This document shows positions 21,937-32,555 of a stretch of DNA of 64,000 nucleotides, in pieces. Numbering within the stretch: position 1 is the stretch's first letter; each line of letters begins with the position of its first letter. A program made the position numbers and the translations under genes. The notes below the pieces were generated by a model. That model saw only the letters and a list, made by a program, of their open reading frames with translations, did not search any database and was not told the DNA's origin. This stretch comes from an uncultured Gammaproteobacteria bacterium (lineage in GTDB: Bacteria; Pseudomonadota; Gammaproteobacteria; DRJJ01): contig CAMYJU010000003.1 of the NCBI GenBank assembly GCA_947258795.1, forward strand, positions 62,001 to 126,000. Reading direction: 5' to 3'.

Positions 21937-22377
21937 ATGGCGATGACAATACACGTCGACATCGTGAGCGCAGAAAAGGAAATTTTTTCCGGTACCGCTG
22001 AAATGGTATTTGCGCCGGCTGCCATGGGTGAGGTGGGCATAGCGCCCCGTCACACACAGATGCTGACACCACTGAAGGCGGGTGAAGTCAGGGTCAGGAC
22101 ACATGGTGACGAAGAGCGGATGTTCTATGTGTCCGGCGGCATGCTGGAAGTACAGCCGCATATGGTTACTATCCTGGCGGATACGGCAGTCCGATATCGA
22201 TTACGCTCGTGCAACCGCCGAATTGGCAGAAGCTGTGGCGCAGCTGCGCACGCTGGAAAAAATCCGCAAGATGACCAAGTAGCTACCTTACTATTTTACT
22301 CACAGACAACTCCGGAAGCTGATCATGAACGATGCAGTTCGCGTAGAGCGCAATATGGCTGTTTATTTCACCTATAG
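21937..22377 (+). CDS. atpC: ATP synthase F1 subunit epsilon, with internal deletion and frameshift
   Basis: The first 85 codons encode a normal epsilon beta-sandwich domain ending in VTILADTAV. After that the frame is wrong. The expected C-terminal helix continues in the +2 frame as [20 protein letters not shown] and stops at 22282. Compared with E. coli epsilon, roughly 25 codons between the two parts are missing, and the deletion is not a multiple of three. As written, the frame runs on to 22377 with 61 unrelated residues and overlaps the next gene by 53 bases. The N-terminal domain is enough to join F1 to the c-ring; the lost helices are the self-inhibitory part. An assembly or sequencing error is an alternative explanation. 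Confidence 0.85.
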   Translation: MAMTIHVDIVSAEKEIFSGTAEMVFAPAAMGEVGIAPRHTQMLTPLKAGEVRVRTHGDEERMFYVSGGMLEVQPHMVTILADTAVRYRLRSCNRRIGRSCGAAAHAGKNPQDDQVATLLFYSQTTPEADHERCSSRRAQYGCLFHL

Positions 22378-22816
22378 TATCAGGGATGAAGACGGTGAGA
22401 TTCTGGAGCAGAGTGACCTGCCGATCGGCTACGTTCATGGTACCGACAGTGGCCTGGTCGAAAAGGTCGAAATGGCGATCGAGGGCATGGCTGCCGGTGA
22501 AACGGTGGAAATTCCGGTATCGCCGGAAGAAGGCTTCGGCCCGACTGATCCCGACCTGACCTATACCGATGTTGTCGAAAATGTACCGCCCGAATACCGT
22601 CATATCGGTGCCGAGGTGCAGTTCCAGAACGATCGCGGCGAAGTTAAAACCTTTGTAGTCTCCAGTATTGAAGACGGCAAACTGACTGTAGACGGAAACC
22701 ACCCGTTAGCTGGTAAAAACCTGATTTTTAACGTCAAGATTACAGAAGTTCGTGCAGCAACCGCTGACGAACTGCAACGCAGGCGTCTCGAAGATAATTC
22801 AGGCATGATCCATTAG
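22325..22816 (+). CDS. FKBP-type peptidyl-prolyl isomerase, SlyD/SlpA-like
   Basis: A 163-residue cytoplasmic prolyl isomerase and chaperone. The FKBP domain begins at about residue 8 and is split by the insert-in-flap domain typical of SlyD ([20 protein letters not shown]). The conserved [15 protein letters not shown] lies near residue 127. The His/Cys-rich metal-binding tail of E. coli SlyD is absent; the protein ends shortly after the domain. The start overlaps the shifted reading frame of atpC but would not overlap an intact one. Confidence 0.9.
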   Translation: MNDAVRVERNMAVYFTYSIRDEDGEILEQSDLPIGYVHGTDSGLVEKVEMAIEGMAAGETVEIPVSPEEGFGPTDPDLTYTDVVENVPPEYRHIGAEVQFQNDRGEVKTFVVSSIEDGKLTVDGNHPLAGKNLIFNVKITEVRAATADELQRRRLEDNSGMIH

Positions 22817-23152
22817 AGGTCAGCCGGGCCAGGTTCTGGCCGCCCTGTTTGTCATTACCTGGTAGTTATACTGGTTGTTGCAGCCTGCTCCATCCAGCAG
22901 CATGGCGCTCCTGCCTGGTCTGTAAAACAATATCGCTTTTAAGCCTGGTTGATGGGCGTACGTTATAGCCTGTGTTCGTGGTTTTGTCGATGACAATCAG
23001 GCGCTGACTGGTTGTTGTTGTCGACGCCACTTATATTTATTCTCTGAGTTCACCGAAATATCAAAAAATCGTGTCAAACCCGGATTGAGGGTATCGACTT
23101 CATGATAACATTGATATGCTTGCTTAGTTATAAGAGTAAATTCAGGAAAATC
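22817..23152. other. Intergenic region upstream of glmU
   Basis: No gene of convincing length was found in these 336 bases. The stretch should contain the glmU-glmS promoter. An in-frame ATG at 23102 upstream of glmU has no ribosome-binding site. I see no strong terminator after the isomerase gene. Confidence 0.45.
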
Positions 23153-24508
23153 ATGGCTCTAAGTATCGTTATACTGGCTGCCGGGCAAGGTACACGGATG
23201 CGTTCCAGGTTGCCCAAGGTGTTGCACCGACTGGCCGGAAAGACCCTGCTGGAACACGTTGTTGAAACCGCAGCACAATTACCGGATAGTCATATCCAGG
23301 TAGTGTATGGCCATGGCGGCAACCAGGTACCTGAGCAGCTGGCCCAATTGCCGGTCAAATGGGTGGAGCAGGCAGAACAACTGGGTACCGGGCATGCGAT
23401 GATGCAGGCCATGCCCGGGATCGCACCTGAAGACCAGGTCCTGGTTTTGTATGGCGATGTTCCCCTGATCAAGGTCGATACACTCTCCAGCCTGCTTGAG
23501 CAGGAGGGACTGGCGCTGCTGACCGTAGAACTGGAAGAGGCCGAGGGCTATGGCCGCATCGTCAGGAATGCACATGGAGGTATTGAACGGATAATCGAAC
23601 ATAAGGATGCCAGCGAGCAGGAGCGCCAGATCAGCGAAATCAATACCGGCATTATGGCTTGTAACGCAACCCAGATGTCAGCCTGGTTACAACGTCTCGG
23701 TAACGATAACAGCCAGGGCGAGTATTATCTGACCGACCTGATCGAAATGGCTGTGAATGAAGGCATTGATGTGAGTTCAGCAAGCCCGCAAACAGAGGCG
23801 GAAGTGATGGGCGTGAACGATCGCTCGCAACTGGCCATGCTGGAGCGGGTTTTCCAGCAAGAACAAGTTGAGGCATTAATGCGTGACGGGGTAACGGTGA
23901 TGGATCCTGCCAGGCTGGATATCAGGGGTACAGTCAGCAGTGGCCAGGATGTGGTACTGGATATCAACGTGATACTGGAAGGTAAAGTCGAACTCGGTGA
24001 GGGCGTACAGATTGGCGCTAATACGTTTGTACGTAATTGCAAAATCGGTGACGGCGTGATCATCAAGCCGCACTGTGTATTGGAAGACGCCGAAATCGGC
24101 AGGTTGTCGACGATTGGTCCTTTTGCCCGGATCAGGCCGGAAACCTCTCTGGCTGAAAATGTGCATATCGGTAATTTTGTAGAGATTAAAAAATCCTCGG
24201 TCGCAAATAACAGCAAGATCAATCATCTCAGCTATGTCGGAGATTCCGAGGTCGGTCAGGATGTCAATATCGGTGCCGGCACCATCACCTGTAATTATGA
24301 CGGTGCCTACAAACACAAAACCATTATAGGTGACAATGTATTTATCGGTTCAGATACTCAGTTGATTGCGCCGGTCACGGTTGGCAATGGTGCAACCATC
24401 GGTGCAGGTTCCACCATCACCAGTGATGCTCCGGAGAATGAGCTGAGCCTGAGCCGTACAAAACAGATTTCACTCAAGGGTTGGAAACGACCTGTTAAAA
24501 AGAAGTAA
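23153..24508 (+). CDS. glmU: Bifunctional GlmU, acetyltransferase and uridylyltransferase
   Basis: GlmU acetylates glucosamine 1-phosphate and then makes UDP-N-acetylglucosamine, the precursor of peptidoglycan and lipopolysaccharide. The 451-residue protein starts at MALSIVILAAGQGTRM, the pyrophosphorylase signature with the nucleotide loop, and continues into a left-handed beta-helix of hexapeptide repeats from about residue 250. The conserved GAGTITCNYDG lies near residue 376. I chose ATG 23153; the longer frame adds 17 non-family residues. glmS follows after 15 bases. Confidence 0.96.
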   Translation: MALSIVILAAGQGTRMRSRLPKVLHRLAGKTLLEHVVETAAQLPDSHIQVVYGHGGNQVPEQLAQLPVKWVEQAEQLGTGHAMMQAMPGIAPEDQVLVLYGDVPLIKVDTLSSLLEQEGLALLTVELEEAEGYGRIVRNAHGGIERIIEHKDASEQERQISEINTGIMACNATQMSAWLQRLGNDNSQGEYYLTDLIEMAVNEGIDVSSASPQTEAEVMGVNDRSQLAMLERVFQQEQVEALMRDGVTVMDPARLDIRGTVSSGQDVVLDINVILEGKVELGEGVQIGANTFVRNCKIGDGVIIKPHCVLEDAEIGRLSTIGPFARIRPETSLAENVHIGNFVEIKKSSVANNSKINHLSYVGDSEVGQDVNIGAGTITCNYDGAYKHKTIIGDNVFIGSDTQLIAPVTVGNGATIGAGSTITSDAPENELSLSRTKQISLKGWKRPVKKK

Positions 24509-24523
24509 ACAGGGATAACAGAC

Positions 24524-26356
24524 ATGTGCGGCATAGTCGGTGCAGTAGCAGAACGAGATGTAACGCAAATACTGATTGAAGGGCTCCGTCGACTCGAGTA
24601 TCGGGGCTATGATTCAGCAGGCATAGCGGTACTTGATCAAAACAACTGTCTTCAGCGTATACGTACGCTGGGCAAGGTCCAGCAGCTGGCCGATGAACAG
24701 GATAAACACCAGATTCATGGCACGCTCGGCATTGCCCATACACGTTGGGCTACGCATGGTGAACCGGCAACAAAGAACGCACATCCCCATATATGTCGGG
24801 ACCGGGTATCCCTGGTCCACAACGGTATCATCGAAAATTATGAAGCCCTGCGTGAGCAGCAAATTGAAAAAGGTTTTGAGTTTACCTCTGACACCGATAC
24901 CGAAGTGATCGTTCACCAGGCAACTTACTACGTCGAACAGGGCATGGATTTGCTGGCGGCCGTTAAGGCGACGACAAATGACCTGCAAGGCGCTTATGCC
25001 CTCGGGGTAATCTGTACCGATGAACCCGGGCGCCTGGTCGCAGCACGTAGTGGCAGTCCACTGGTAATCGGTATCGGTATAGGTGAGTATTTCATCGCCT
25101 CGGATGTCGCTGCACTGCTGCCGGTTACACAAAGATTCCTGATCCTTGAAGAAGGCGATATGGTCGATATTCGGACCGACAGCCTGAAAATCTATGGTGC
25201 GAGCGGTAACGAGGTTGAGCGCAAGGAACACCTGTCCGAGCTGAGTGCGAATGCGGTTGAGCGTGGTATTTATCGACATTACATGCTCAAGGAAATCTAT
25301 GAACAGCCGCAGGCCATCAGTAATGCCCTGGAGGGTCGTGTCAGTGGCAATCGCGTGCTGGAAGAATCGTTCGGACCCGATGCCAATGAGATATTCAGCA
25401 AGGTGGAAGGCGTACAGATTATTGCCTGTGGTACCAGTTATCATGCCGGCCTGATCGGCAGTTACTGGCTGGAGGCGATGGCCGGGATACCATGTAGTGT
25501 CGAAGTGGCCAGTGAATTCCGCTACCGCAAGCCGGTCGTTCGTAAAAATTCACTGATCGTCACCCTGTCACAATCCGGTGAGACCGCAGATACCCTGGCC
25601 GGACTGCATGAGGCCAGGCGGCTGGGTTTTGGCAAATCACTCGCGATCTGCAATGTACCGGAAAGTTCGCTGGTACGTGAATCGGACCTGGTGATAATGA
25701 CCCGGGCCGGACCGGAGATCGGTGTGGCCTCGACCAAGGCCTTTACCACGCAGTTGGTTTGCCTGATGCTGCTGGTGCTGGTACTGGGCAGGCATAACAA
25801 CATGGACGAGGAAACCGAGGCCAGGATTATTGCCGAACTGAAGAGCCTGCCGCGCAAGATCGAATCGGCCCTGAAGCTGGATGACGCGATCAAGCTGCTG
25901 GCCGAGGATTTTGCCGACAAGCACCATGCCCTGTTTCTGGGCCGGGGTGCGCAATACCCAGTGGCCATGGAAGGCGCTTTAAAGCTGAAAGAGATATCCT
26001 ATATCCATGCAGAGGCCTACCCGGCCGGCGAACTCAAGCACGGCCCACTGGCTCTGGTTGACGAAGATATGCCGATTATCAGCGTGGCACCGAATAACGA
26101 GTTACTGGAAAAACTGAAATCCAATCTGGAAGAGGTGCGTGCCAGAGGTGGGCGCCTGTATGTGTTTGAGGATGAAAATGCCAACATGGAGGCCCGGCCG
26201 GGATTAAAGATCCTGGCAGTGGAAACGGTAGATGACAGTATCGCACCGATAATCTATACCATCCCGTTACAGTTACTTTCCTATCATGTCGCGGTGTTGC
26301 GCGGCACAGACGTGGATCAGCCTCGTAATCTGGCCAAGTCAGTGACAGTAGAATAA
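24524..26356 (+). CDS. glmS: Glucosamine-6-phosphate synthase (isomerizing)
   Basis: GlmS makes glucosamine 6-phosphate from fructose 6-phosphate and glutamine, the first step of amino-sugar synthesis. The 610-residue protein begins MCGIVGA; the N-terminal cysteine exposed after Met removal is the glutaminase nucleophile. The glutaminase domain covers about 1-220, followed by two SIS domains with the GTSYHAG and SQSGETADT substrate-binding loops, and ends in the conserved LAKSVTVE. It is 15 bases downstream of glmU. Confidence 0.97.
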   Translation: MCGIVGAVAERDVTQILIEGLRRLEYRGYDSAGIAVLDQNNCLQRIRTLGKVQQLADEQDKHQIHGTLGIAHTRWATHGEPATKNAHPHICRDRVSLVHNGIIENYEALREQQIEKGFEFTSDTDTEVIVHQATYYVEQGMDLLAAVKATTNDLQGAYALGVICTDEPGRLVAARSGSPLVIGIGIGEYFIASDVAALLPVTQRFLILEEGDMVDIRTDSLKIYGASGNEVERKEHLSELSANAVERGIYRHYMLKEIYEQPQAISNALEGRVSGNRVLEESFGPDANEIFSKVEGVQIIACGTSYHAGLIGSYWLEAMAGIPCSVEVASEFRYRKPVVRKNSLIVTLSQSGETADTLAGLHEARRLGFGKSLAICNVPESSLVRESDLVIMTRAGPEIGVASTKAFTTQLVCLMLLVLVLGRHNNMDEETEARIIAELKSLPRKIESALKLDDAIKLLAEDFADKHHALFLGRGAQYPVAMEGALKLKEISYIHAEAYPAGELKHGPLALVDEDMPIISVAPNNELLEKLKSNLEEVRARGGRLYVFEDENANMEARPGLKILAVETVDDSIAPIIYTIPLQLLSYHVAVLRGTDVDQPRNLAKSVTVE

Positions 26357-26365
26357 TATTAAAGG

Positions 26366-26395
26366 ATCCTCTGAATCAGGGGTTTCTTAATCAGG
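26366..26395 (+). repeat. Short hairpin with the CCTCTGAATCAGGGG motif
   Basis: CCTCTGAATCAGGGG followed by TTTCTT forms a small hairpin ten bases after glmS, and a second copy of AATCAGG follows. It could be a weak terminator. The same AATCAGAGG core also occurs at 45034-45050 and 48695-48745, always between genes, so this may be a member of a small intergenic repeat family. Confidence 0.35.
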
Positions 26396-26484
26396 CTCTA
26401 TAAGCAGTACGGGCTATAACGGATTTTGAATCGGGTTCTTGCCAGAACCGGACAGCGCACGGTCCGGAACGGGGAGTCAATCGT

Positions 26485-27405
26485 ATGCCAAGGCAGTCCA
26501 AGCCGGGAAGGCCGGTTATATTTGGTGAAGTGTTATATGACCACTTCCCTGACGGGAACAAGGTCCTTGGTGGTGCGCCATTCAATGTTGCCTGGCATTT
26601 ACGTGGATTCGGTCTTAACCCGTTGCTGGTAAGTCGTATCGGTAACGACGAGGCCGGTCAGGAAATCCTGATGCACATGCGTGACTGGGGACTGGCGATC
26701 CAGGGGATACAGATCGATGCCGGGCACCCGACCGGCGTTGTTCAGATCGAGCTACAGGATGGACAGCCCGCCTATACCATCGTTCCGGATCAGGCTTATG
26801 ATCATATCAGCTATTCACTGCTGAAAGACTGTCTCGGACAACAGTTTATCAGCGTGCTGTATCATGGCAGCCTGGCTACCCGTTCTGAAGTTTCCCGGGA
26901 TACCCTGCAACAGCTGGTTGCTGCCAGCAGACCACTGCGTTTTGTCGATATCAATCTTCGCCCCCCGTGGTGGGATCCGGAGACAATCAAGGAACTGATT
27001 GCCGGAGCGGAATGGCTGAAACTGAATGACCAGGAAATGGCTGAACTGACCGGAAACGAAACAGATAGCAGTCGTGAGCGTGAGGTCGTGGCCAGGGAAA
27101 TGCTGGAACGTTACCGGCTAGAGAGTATCGTGCTGACCGAAGGGGAACGTGGCGCCTGTATCATCAATGACCAGAAGACCATGTGTGGTGCCAGTGCGCC
27201 GGTATCAGATATTCAGGATACCGTTGGTGCCGGGGACGCGTTCAGTGCGGTTTGTTTGCTCGGTTACAGTCATGGCTGGGATGACCAGGTCACCCTGGGG
27301 CGGGCGCTGGATTTTGCCGCGAGCATCTGTCAGCAACGTGGTGCGATTATTCACGATCCGGAGTTTTATGCCGGTTTTCTGATGCGATGGACGCATAGTA
27401 GTTGA
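26485..27405 (+). CDS. PfkB-family sugar kinase, probable fructokinase
   Basis: A 306-residue ribokinase-family enzyme. The N-terminal FGEVLYDHFPDG and GGAPFNVAWHL segments fit fructokinases, and the C-terminal DTVGAGDAF contains the catalytic aspartate. Fructokinase would phosphorylate the fructose released when sucrose synthase works in the cleavage direction. This is inferred from the neighbours: the stop codon overlaps the start of sucrose-phosphate synthase by one base (TGATG), and sucrose synthase follows. A similar kinase accompanies sucrose genes in some methanotrophs. Adenosine or other sugar kinases are less likely. Confidence 0.85.
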   Translation: MPRQSKPGRPVIFGEVLYDHFPDGNKVLGGAPFNVAWHLRGFGLNPLLVSRIGNDEAGQEILMHMRDWGLAIQGIQIDAGHPTGVVQIELQDGQPAYTIVPDQAYDHISYSLLKDCLGQQFISVLYHGSLATRSEVSRDTLQQLVAASRPLRFVDINLRPPWWDPETIKELIAGAEWLKLNDQEMAELTGNETDSSREREVVAREMLERYRLESIVLTEGERGACIINDQKTMCGASAPVSDIQDTVGAGDAFSAVCLLGYSHGWDDQVTLGRALDFAASICQQRGAIIHDPEFYAGFLMRWTHSS

Positions 27406-29552
27406 TGCAGACGCAGCAAGACCTGTATATCGTGTTGATCAGTGTGCATGGCCTGGTCCGAGGTGACAGGCTTGAGCTGGGCTGCGATGCCGATACCGGT
27501 GGGCAAACACTGTATGTCGTTGAGCTGTTACGCGCGCTTGCACGTCATCCGCAGGTAAAGCGCGTGGATTTGCTGACCCGCCTGGTTGAAGACAGGAATA
27601 CAGATTCAGACTACGCGCAAGCAATAGAAAAAGTAGAGGACGGCGCGAATATTGTCAGGATACGTTGTGGGCCCCGCCGTTATATCCGCAAGGAGCTGTT
27701 ATGGCCTCACCTGGATGCCTTTGTCGACAACAGCCTGCAATACTTTCGCAAGATAGGTCATTGTCCCGATATTATCCATAGCCACTATGCCGATGCCGGT
27801 TATGTAGGCTCCAACCTTGTGCAGCTGATTGGTGTGCCACTGATACATACCGGTCATTCGCTGGGCAGGGTAAAAAAAAACCGCCTGCAGGAACAGGGTA
27901 TGAGCGCCAGGCAGATACAATCCCACTACAACATCAAGCAGCGTATCGAGGCCGAGGAAGTCGCGCTTGGCAATGCCGCGATGGTCATCACCAGTACCAG
28001 ACAGGAAGTGAATGAGCAATATCGACAGTATGAAAATTACCATCCTGCTCGTGATGTGGTGATCCCGCCGGGGATCGACCTGGTGCGATTTCATCCACCA
28101 GCGGACAGTTCTGGATTACCCACGATACACCGGTCCATCAGCAAATTTTTAATTGAGCCGCAAAAACCGGTCATACTCGCCTTGTCACGCCCGGATGAAA
28201 GGAAAAACATTCATACCCTGATCAAGACCTACGGTGAAAGCAGGGAACTGCGCAAACGTGCAAACCTGGTGGTCATCGCAGGGAATCGGGATGACATCGT
28301 CAAGATGGACGAGGCCGCGCGCAAGGTCTTGACGGATATTTTACTGATGATGGACCGTTATGACCTGTATGGCCATATGGCGATACCCAAACATCATTTG
28401 CCAAAGGATGTGCCGGATCTTTACCGTATGGCGGTTCAGCTGAAAGGGGTGTTTGTCAATCCGGCCCTGACCGAACCTTTCGGCCTGACCCTGATCGAGG
28501 CAGCCGCCTGTGGCCTGCCGGTAGTGGCGACTTCTGACGGTGGTCCGACAGAAATCGTCACTAATTGTAATAATGGAAAACTAGTGGACCCGCTGGACAG
28601 CAAGGAAATCGAGCGCGCGTTGGTCAGCATGTTGCGCAATAAAAACATCTGGAAGCAAATGTCCAGAAACGGCATCCTTGGCAGCCGGGAACATTACACC
28701 TGGGATGGTCATGTCGCCAAGTACATGCGAGAAACAAACCGGCTGCTCAAGGAACACCATCAGCACCAGGCGGTTTCACCGGGAAAAAGCCGCTTGCCAG
28801 GCATAGACAGAATACTGGTCTGTGATATCGATAACACCCTGTTAGGTGATCAGGGAAGCCTGACCAGGCTGATGGAGCTGTTGCGTGAAAACGAACAGCT
28901 CGGTTTTGCGGTGGCAACAGGCAGGCGAATCCAAAGCACACTGGATATCCTTGATGAGTGGGATGTACCGGTGCCGGATATCATGATCACCTCCGTTGGC
29001 GCCGAGATTTATTACCGTCACCGTGTGATGTGTGACCATGGCTGGCAAAAGCACGTCAACTATCGCTGGAAACCGGCCGCAATACGCTCTGCCCTGCGCA
29101 ATATGCCCGGACTCAAACTGCAGCCTGCCTCGGAGCAACTGCAGTACAAAATCAGTTACTTTATCGATCCGGGCAAGATGCCCTCACTGGCAATGATACG
29201 GCGCCATTTGCGGCTGTGTGATTTACATGCCAAGCTGGTGCTATCGCATGATGCCTATCTGGATATACTGCCGGTGCGTGTCTCGAAAGGTCTGGCGCTG
29301 CGCTACCTGACCATGAAATGGGCGATACAGCCCGAACGCATGCTGGTTGCCGGTGATTCGGGTAACGACGAGGAAATGCTCAAGGGCAATACCCTGGGTG
29401 TGGTGGTAGGAAACTACAGCAAGGAAATCGAACGATTGCGCGGCAAACCCAGGGTCTATTTTGCCGATGCCGAGTATTCCGAAGGGGTGCTGGAAGGTAT
29501 TTCCTACTACGATTTTCTGGACCGAGTACGTATACCCAATGACGAAGCCTGA
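27405..29552 (+). CDS. Sucrose-phosphate synthase with C-terminal phosphatase-like HAD domain
   Basis: A 715-residue fusion. The first about 460 residues are a GT4 glycosyltransferase (HGLVRGDRLELGCDADTGGQ at the start, EPFGLTLIEAAACGLPVVA near 360) that joins UDP-glucose and fructose 6-phosphate. From about residue 468 there is a HAD phosphatase domain with the DIDNTLLGD nucleophile motif and GDSGNDEEM metal site, which would release sucrose from sucrose 6-phosphate. The motif aspartates are intact, so both steps may be done by one protein. The start is ATG 27405, overlapping the kinase stop. Confidence 0.92.
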   Translation: MQTQQDLYIVLISVHGLVRGDRLELGCDADTGGQTLYVVELLRALARHPQVKRVDLLTRLVEDRNTDSDYAQAIEKVEDGANIVRIRCGPRRYIRKELLWPHLDAFVDNSLQYFRKIGHCPDIIHSHYADAGYVGSNLVQLIGVPLIHTGHSLGRVKKNRLQEQGMSARQIQSHYNIKQRIEAEEVALGNAAMVITSTRQEVNEQYRQYENYHPARDVVIPPGIDLVRFHPPADSSGLPTIHRSISKFLIEPQKPVILALSRPDERKNIHTLIKTYGESRELRKRANLVVIAGNRDDIVKMDEAARKVLTDILLMMDRYDLYGHMAIPKHHLPKDVPDLYRMAVQLKGVFVNPALTEPFGLTLIEAAACGLPVVATSDGGPTEIVTNCNNGKLVDPLDSKEIERALVSMLRNKNIWKQMSRNGILGSREHYTWDGHVAKYMRETNRLLKEHHQHQAVSPGKSRLPGIDRILVCDIDNTLLGDQGSLTRLMELLRENEQLGFAVATGRRIQSTLDILDEWDVPVPDIMITSVGAEIYYRHRVMCDHGWQKHVNYRWKPAAIRSALRNMPGLKLQPASEQLQYKISYFIDPGKMPSLAMIRRHLRLCDLHAKLVLSHDAYLDILPVRVSKGLALRYLTMKWAIQPERMLVAGDSGNDEEMLKGNTLGVVVGNYSKEIERLRGKPRVYFADAEYSEGVLEGISYYDFLDRVRIPNDEA

Positions 29553-29622
29553 GCTGAAGAATTTTGGTCAGTCCTGTCTATACTAGGGGAAAACACAAGA
29601 AGAACAAGAGGCAAAACCCGTA

Positions 29623-32016
29623 ATGCATGCACAATTATCCGAGTTCATCGAACAGCAGCGTGAGACTGTATTTGCCCTGTTGCGCTACTTTATCGCACAG
29701 GACCGCGCATTCATGCTGCAGTCAGACTTGTGGGATGCCTACGAGTCATTCTGTGAACTGGACAAGAACCAGAGGGCCTGTAATCCACAGCTGGCGGACA
29801 CCATACGCCTGACCCAGGAGGGCGTGATAGACAGCCCGTGGGTGTACCTGGCCATACGGCCGCGCAAGGCGCGCTGGGTCTATATCCGTTTCCATATGGA
29901 ATCGCTGGATTATGAAGAAATCAATACGGCCGAGTTTTTGGCCTTCAAGGAAGGCCTGGTCAGTGGCCGGGATTACCATAGCAGCTGGACCCTGGAACTG
30001 GATCTGGGCCCGTTTAACCGCAATTTCCCGAAATTACAGGAATCACGCAGCATTGGAAAGGGTGTCGAATTCCTGAACCGGCGCCTGTCCAGCCAGCTGT
30101 TTCATGATTGGGAAAAGGGTGACCGGCGTTTCCTTGAGTTCCTGCGTCTGCATCAGTATCAGGGCATACAGCTGATGCTGAACGAAAACATCACCACCCT
30201 GCATGAACTCCAGCAGAACCTGCGTCGTGCTCAGGACTTCCTGCGTCTGCAGCCGGAACAGGCAGGCTGGGATGAGGTCGGCCTCATGATGTCACGTCTG
30301 GGGTTGGAACGCGGCTGGGGTGATACCGCCACGCGTATGCTGGAGACCCTTGAAATGCTGACCGAGATCCTCGAGGCCCCGGAACCCAGTATCGTCGAGC
30401 GTTTTCTGGGCCGTATCCCGATGATCTTCAACGTTGTGATCCTGTCCCCGCACGGTTATTTCGGACAGGCCAATGTACTGGGACTGCCGGATACCGGAGG
30501 CCAGGTCGTATACATACTGGACCAGGTGCGCGCGCTGGAGCACGAGATGCGTGAACGCCTGCAGGCTCAGGGCCTGGATATCGACCCGCGTATTATCGTG
30601 GTGACCCGGCTGATACCGGAAGCCGATCACACCACCTGTAACCAGCCGCTCGAACATATTATTGGTACTGAGAACGCGACCATCCTGCGCGTACCATTCA
30701 GAACCAGTAAAGGAGAAATCCTGCAACACTGGGTATCGCGTTTTGAAATCTGGCCCTACCTGGAACGCTTTACCGATGAAGTGGAAAAGGAAGTCGTTGC
30801 CGAGCTCGGTATGCGGCCGGATCTGATTGTTGGCAACTATTCTGACGGAAACCTGGTCGCCACCCTGCTTTCGCAGCGCCTGAACGTCACCCAGTGCAAT
30901 ATTGCCCATGCCCTGGAAAAGGCCAAGTACCTGTATTCCGACCTGTACTGGCAAGACAATGAAGAGGCCTATCATTTTTCCTGCCAGTTTACCGCAGACC
31001 TGATCGCGATGAACGCCGCCGATTTTATCATTACCAGCACCTACCAGGAGATCAGCGGTCGTCACGACAGTGTCGGTCAATATGAAAGCTATAATGCGTT
31101 TACCATGCCAGGACTGTACCGGGTTGTCGATGGTATTGACCTGTTTGATCCGAAATTCAATATCGTTTCACCCGGCGCTGATGCCAATATCTATTTCCCG
31201 AATAGCGATGCAGAGCGGCGTATGAATGCCACGCATATCGAGATAGAGGATCTGGTATTCGGCGGCGAGCGCAAGGATGGACGGGGTGTACTGACAGACC
31301 ACGACAAGCCGATTATTTTCACCATGGCGCGTCTGGACAGAATCAAGAATATTACCGGTCTGGTGGACTGGTACGGTAACAGTGAGGAATTGCGCAAACA
31401 CGCTAACCTGCTGGTGGTTGCCGGACACGTCGATATTGACAAATCCAGTGACCAGGAAGAACGGCAACAGATCCAGCTGATGCATGATCTGATGGACAAA
31501 TATCAACTGGATGAGCAGTGCCGATGGCTCGGTATTCATCTTGACAAGGGCCTGTCCGGCGAGCTGTATAGATGGATAGCCGATCGCAAGGGGGTGTTTG
31601 CCCAGCCTGCGCTATTCGAGGCGTTTGGTCTGACCGTGATCGAGGCCATGGTCAGCGGACTGCCCACCTTTGCGACCCAGTATGGTGGTCCGCTGGAAAT
31701 CATCGAACACGGACGCTCCGGATTTCATATCGATCCTAACCATGATGAAAAGACGGTGCGTATCTTTCTTGATTTCTTTGAACGATGTGCCAGCGAGGAG
31801 GATTACTGGCAGCAGATATCGACGGGTGGTATAGAGCGGGTGCACAGCCGTTATACCTGGAAGTTGTATGCGGAACGTATGATGACGCTTTCGCGTGTGT
31901 ATGGATTCTGGAAATATGTGACCGATCTGGAACGCGATGAAACCCGTCGCTACCTGCAAATGTTTTATGGCCTGCAGTTCAAGCCGCTGGCCGCCGCACT
32001 GGAACAGGACGTCTAG
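29623..32016 (+). CDS. Sucrose synthase
   Basis: Sucrose synthase reversibly turns sucrose plus a nucleoside diphosphate into fructose plus nucleotide-glucose. The 797-residue length matches known bacterial and plant enzymes. N-terminal regulatory regions occupy about the first 270 residues; the GT-B catalytic part follows with [12 protein letters not shown] near 285 and the donor site [15 protein letters not shown] near 665. It lies 70 bases after the sucrose-phosphate synthase gene and is probably in the same operon. Together with that enzyme and the kinase it completes a sucrose cycle. Confidence 0.94.
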   Translation: MHAQLSEFIEQQRETVFALLRYFIAQDRAFMLQSDLWDAYESFCELDKNQRACNPQLADTIRLTQEGVIDSPWVYLAIRPRKARWVYIRFHMESLDYEEINTAEFLAFKEGLVSGRDYHSSWTLELDLGPFNRNFPKLQESRSIGKGVEFLNRRLSSQLFHDWEKGDRRFLEFLRLHQYQGIQLMLNENITTLHELQQNLRRAQDFLRLQPEQAGWDEVGLMMSRLGLERGWGDTATRMLETLEMLTEILEAPEPSIVERFLGRIPMIFNVVILSPHGYFGQANVLGLPDTGGQVVYILDQVRALEHEMRERLQAQGLDIDPRIIVVTRLIPEADHTTCNQPLEHIIGTENATILRVPFRTSKGEILQHWVSRFEIWPYLERFTDEVEKEVVAELGMRPDLIVGNYSDGNLVATLLSQRLNVTQCNIAHALEKAKYLYSDLYWQDNEEAYHFSCQFTADLIAMNAADFIITSTYQEISGRHDSVGQYESYNAFTMPGLYRVVDGIDLFDPKFNIVSPGADANIYFPNSDAERRMNATHIEIEDLVFGGERKDGRGVLTDHDKPIIFTMARLDRIKNITGLVDWYGNSEELRKHANLLVVAGHVDIDKSSDQEERQQIQLMHDLMDKYQLDEQCRWLGIHLDKGLSGELYRWIADRKGVFAQPALFEAFGLTVIEAMVSGLPTFATQYGGPLEIIEHGRSGFHIDPNHDEKTVRIFLDFFERCASEEDYWQQISTGGIERVHSRYTWKLYAERMMTLSRVYGFWKYVTDLERDETRRYLQMFYGLQFKPLAAALEQDV

Positions 32017-32042
32017 CCCGCATATATGGTGAGAAATGCGAG

Positions 32043-32513
32043 CTAGTGATATTTCTTTATCACAATAGTCGTGATGATCATCATTAACAGAACGGATGCG
32101 CTGAAGTAGTACAGACCGCTATGGATCTCGACCCGTGCAAGCACACCCAGCTTGACCGATACAATCAGCAATGCGACCACAAACACATCGAGCATCGACC
32201 AGCGTCCGATTTTTTCCAGCCACAGCAACTTGCGTTGATGTCGCATACGGTGACTGTTCCAGGCTACGGTCAGTATAGATATTTTGGCTATCGGTAGCAG
32301 GATACTGAAGCCAAAGATTAGTGTGAATATCAGGTACTCCCTTTCGGCTACCAGTTGCCACAGGCCACTTAATATACTGACGGTATTATTGAAAACCAGT
32401 AGTTTGGTCAGAGTAAAAACCGGAAGATAAATGCCGACCAGGAAACTGGCCAGTGCCACAAGCAGCATCAGGTTTACAAGCACTTGCCTGGAGAGAATAG
32501 ACATGGCACACAT
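32043..32513 (-). CDS. PqiA-family inner-membrane protein, single-domain
   Basis: A 156-residue protein with four predicted transmembrane segments, for example LMLLVALASFLVGIYLPVF and LIFTLIFGFSILLPIAKISI. The segment GRWSMLDVFVVALLIVSVKLG is the signature of the PqiA family (paraquat-inducible protein A). E. coli PqiA has two such halves and works with MCE proteins in lipid transport; this is a single half without a neighbouring MCE gene. A second in-frame ATG lies nine bases downstream, and neither start has a strong ribosome-binding site. It is convergent with sucrose synthase. Confidence 0.85.
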   Translation of the reverse strand: MCAMSILSRQVLVNLMLLVALASFLVGIYLPVFTLTKLLVFNNTVSILSGLWQLVAEREYLIFTLIFGFSILLPIAKISILTVAWNSHRMRHQRKLLWLEKIGRWSMLDVFVVALLIVSVKLGVLARVEIHSGLYYFSASVLLMMIITTIVIKKYH

Positions 32514-32555
32514 CTTACATGAAAATGGTGTCAGATCGTTAAAGGCATTCTTTGC

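Noticed and set aside
24614-25444. Minus-strand frame of 276 codons
   Set aside because: It lies antisense within glmS and has no independent support.
30292-31080. Minus-strand frame of 262 codons
   Set aside because: It is a shadow of the sucrose synthase gene.
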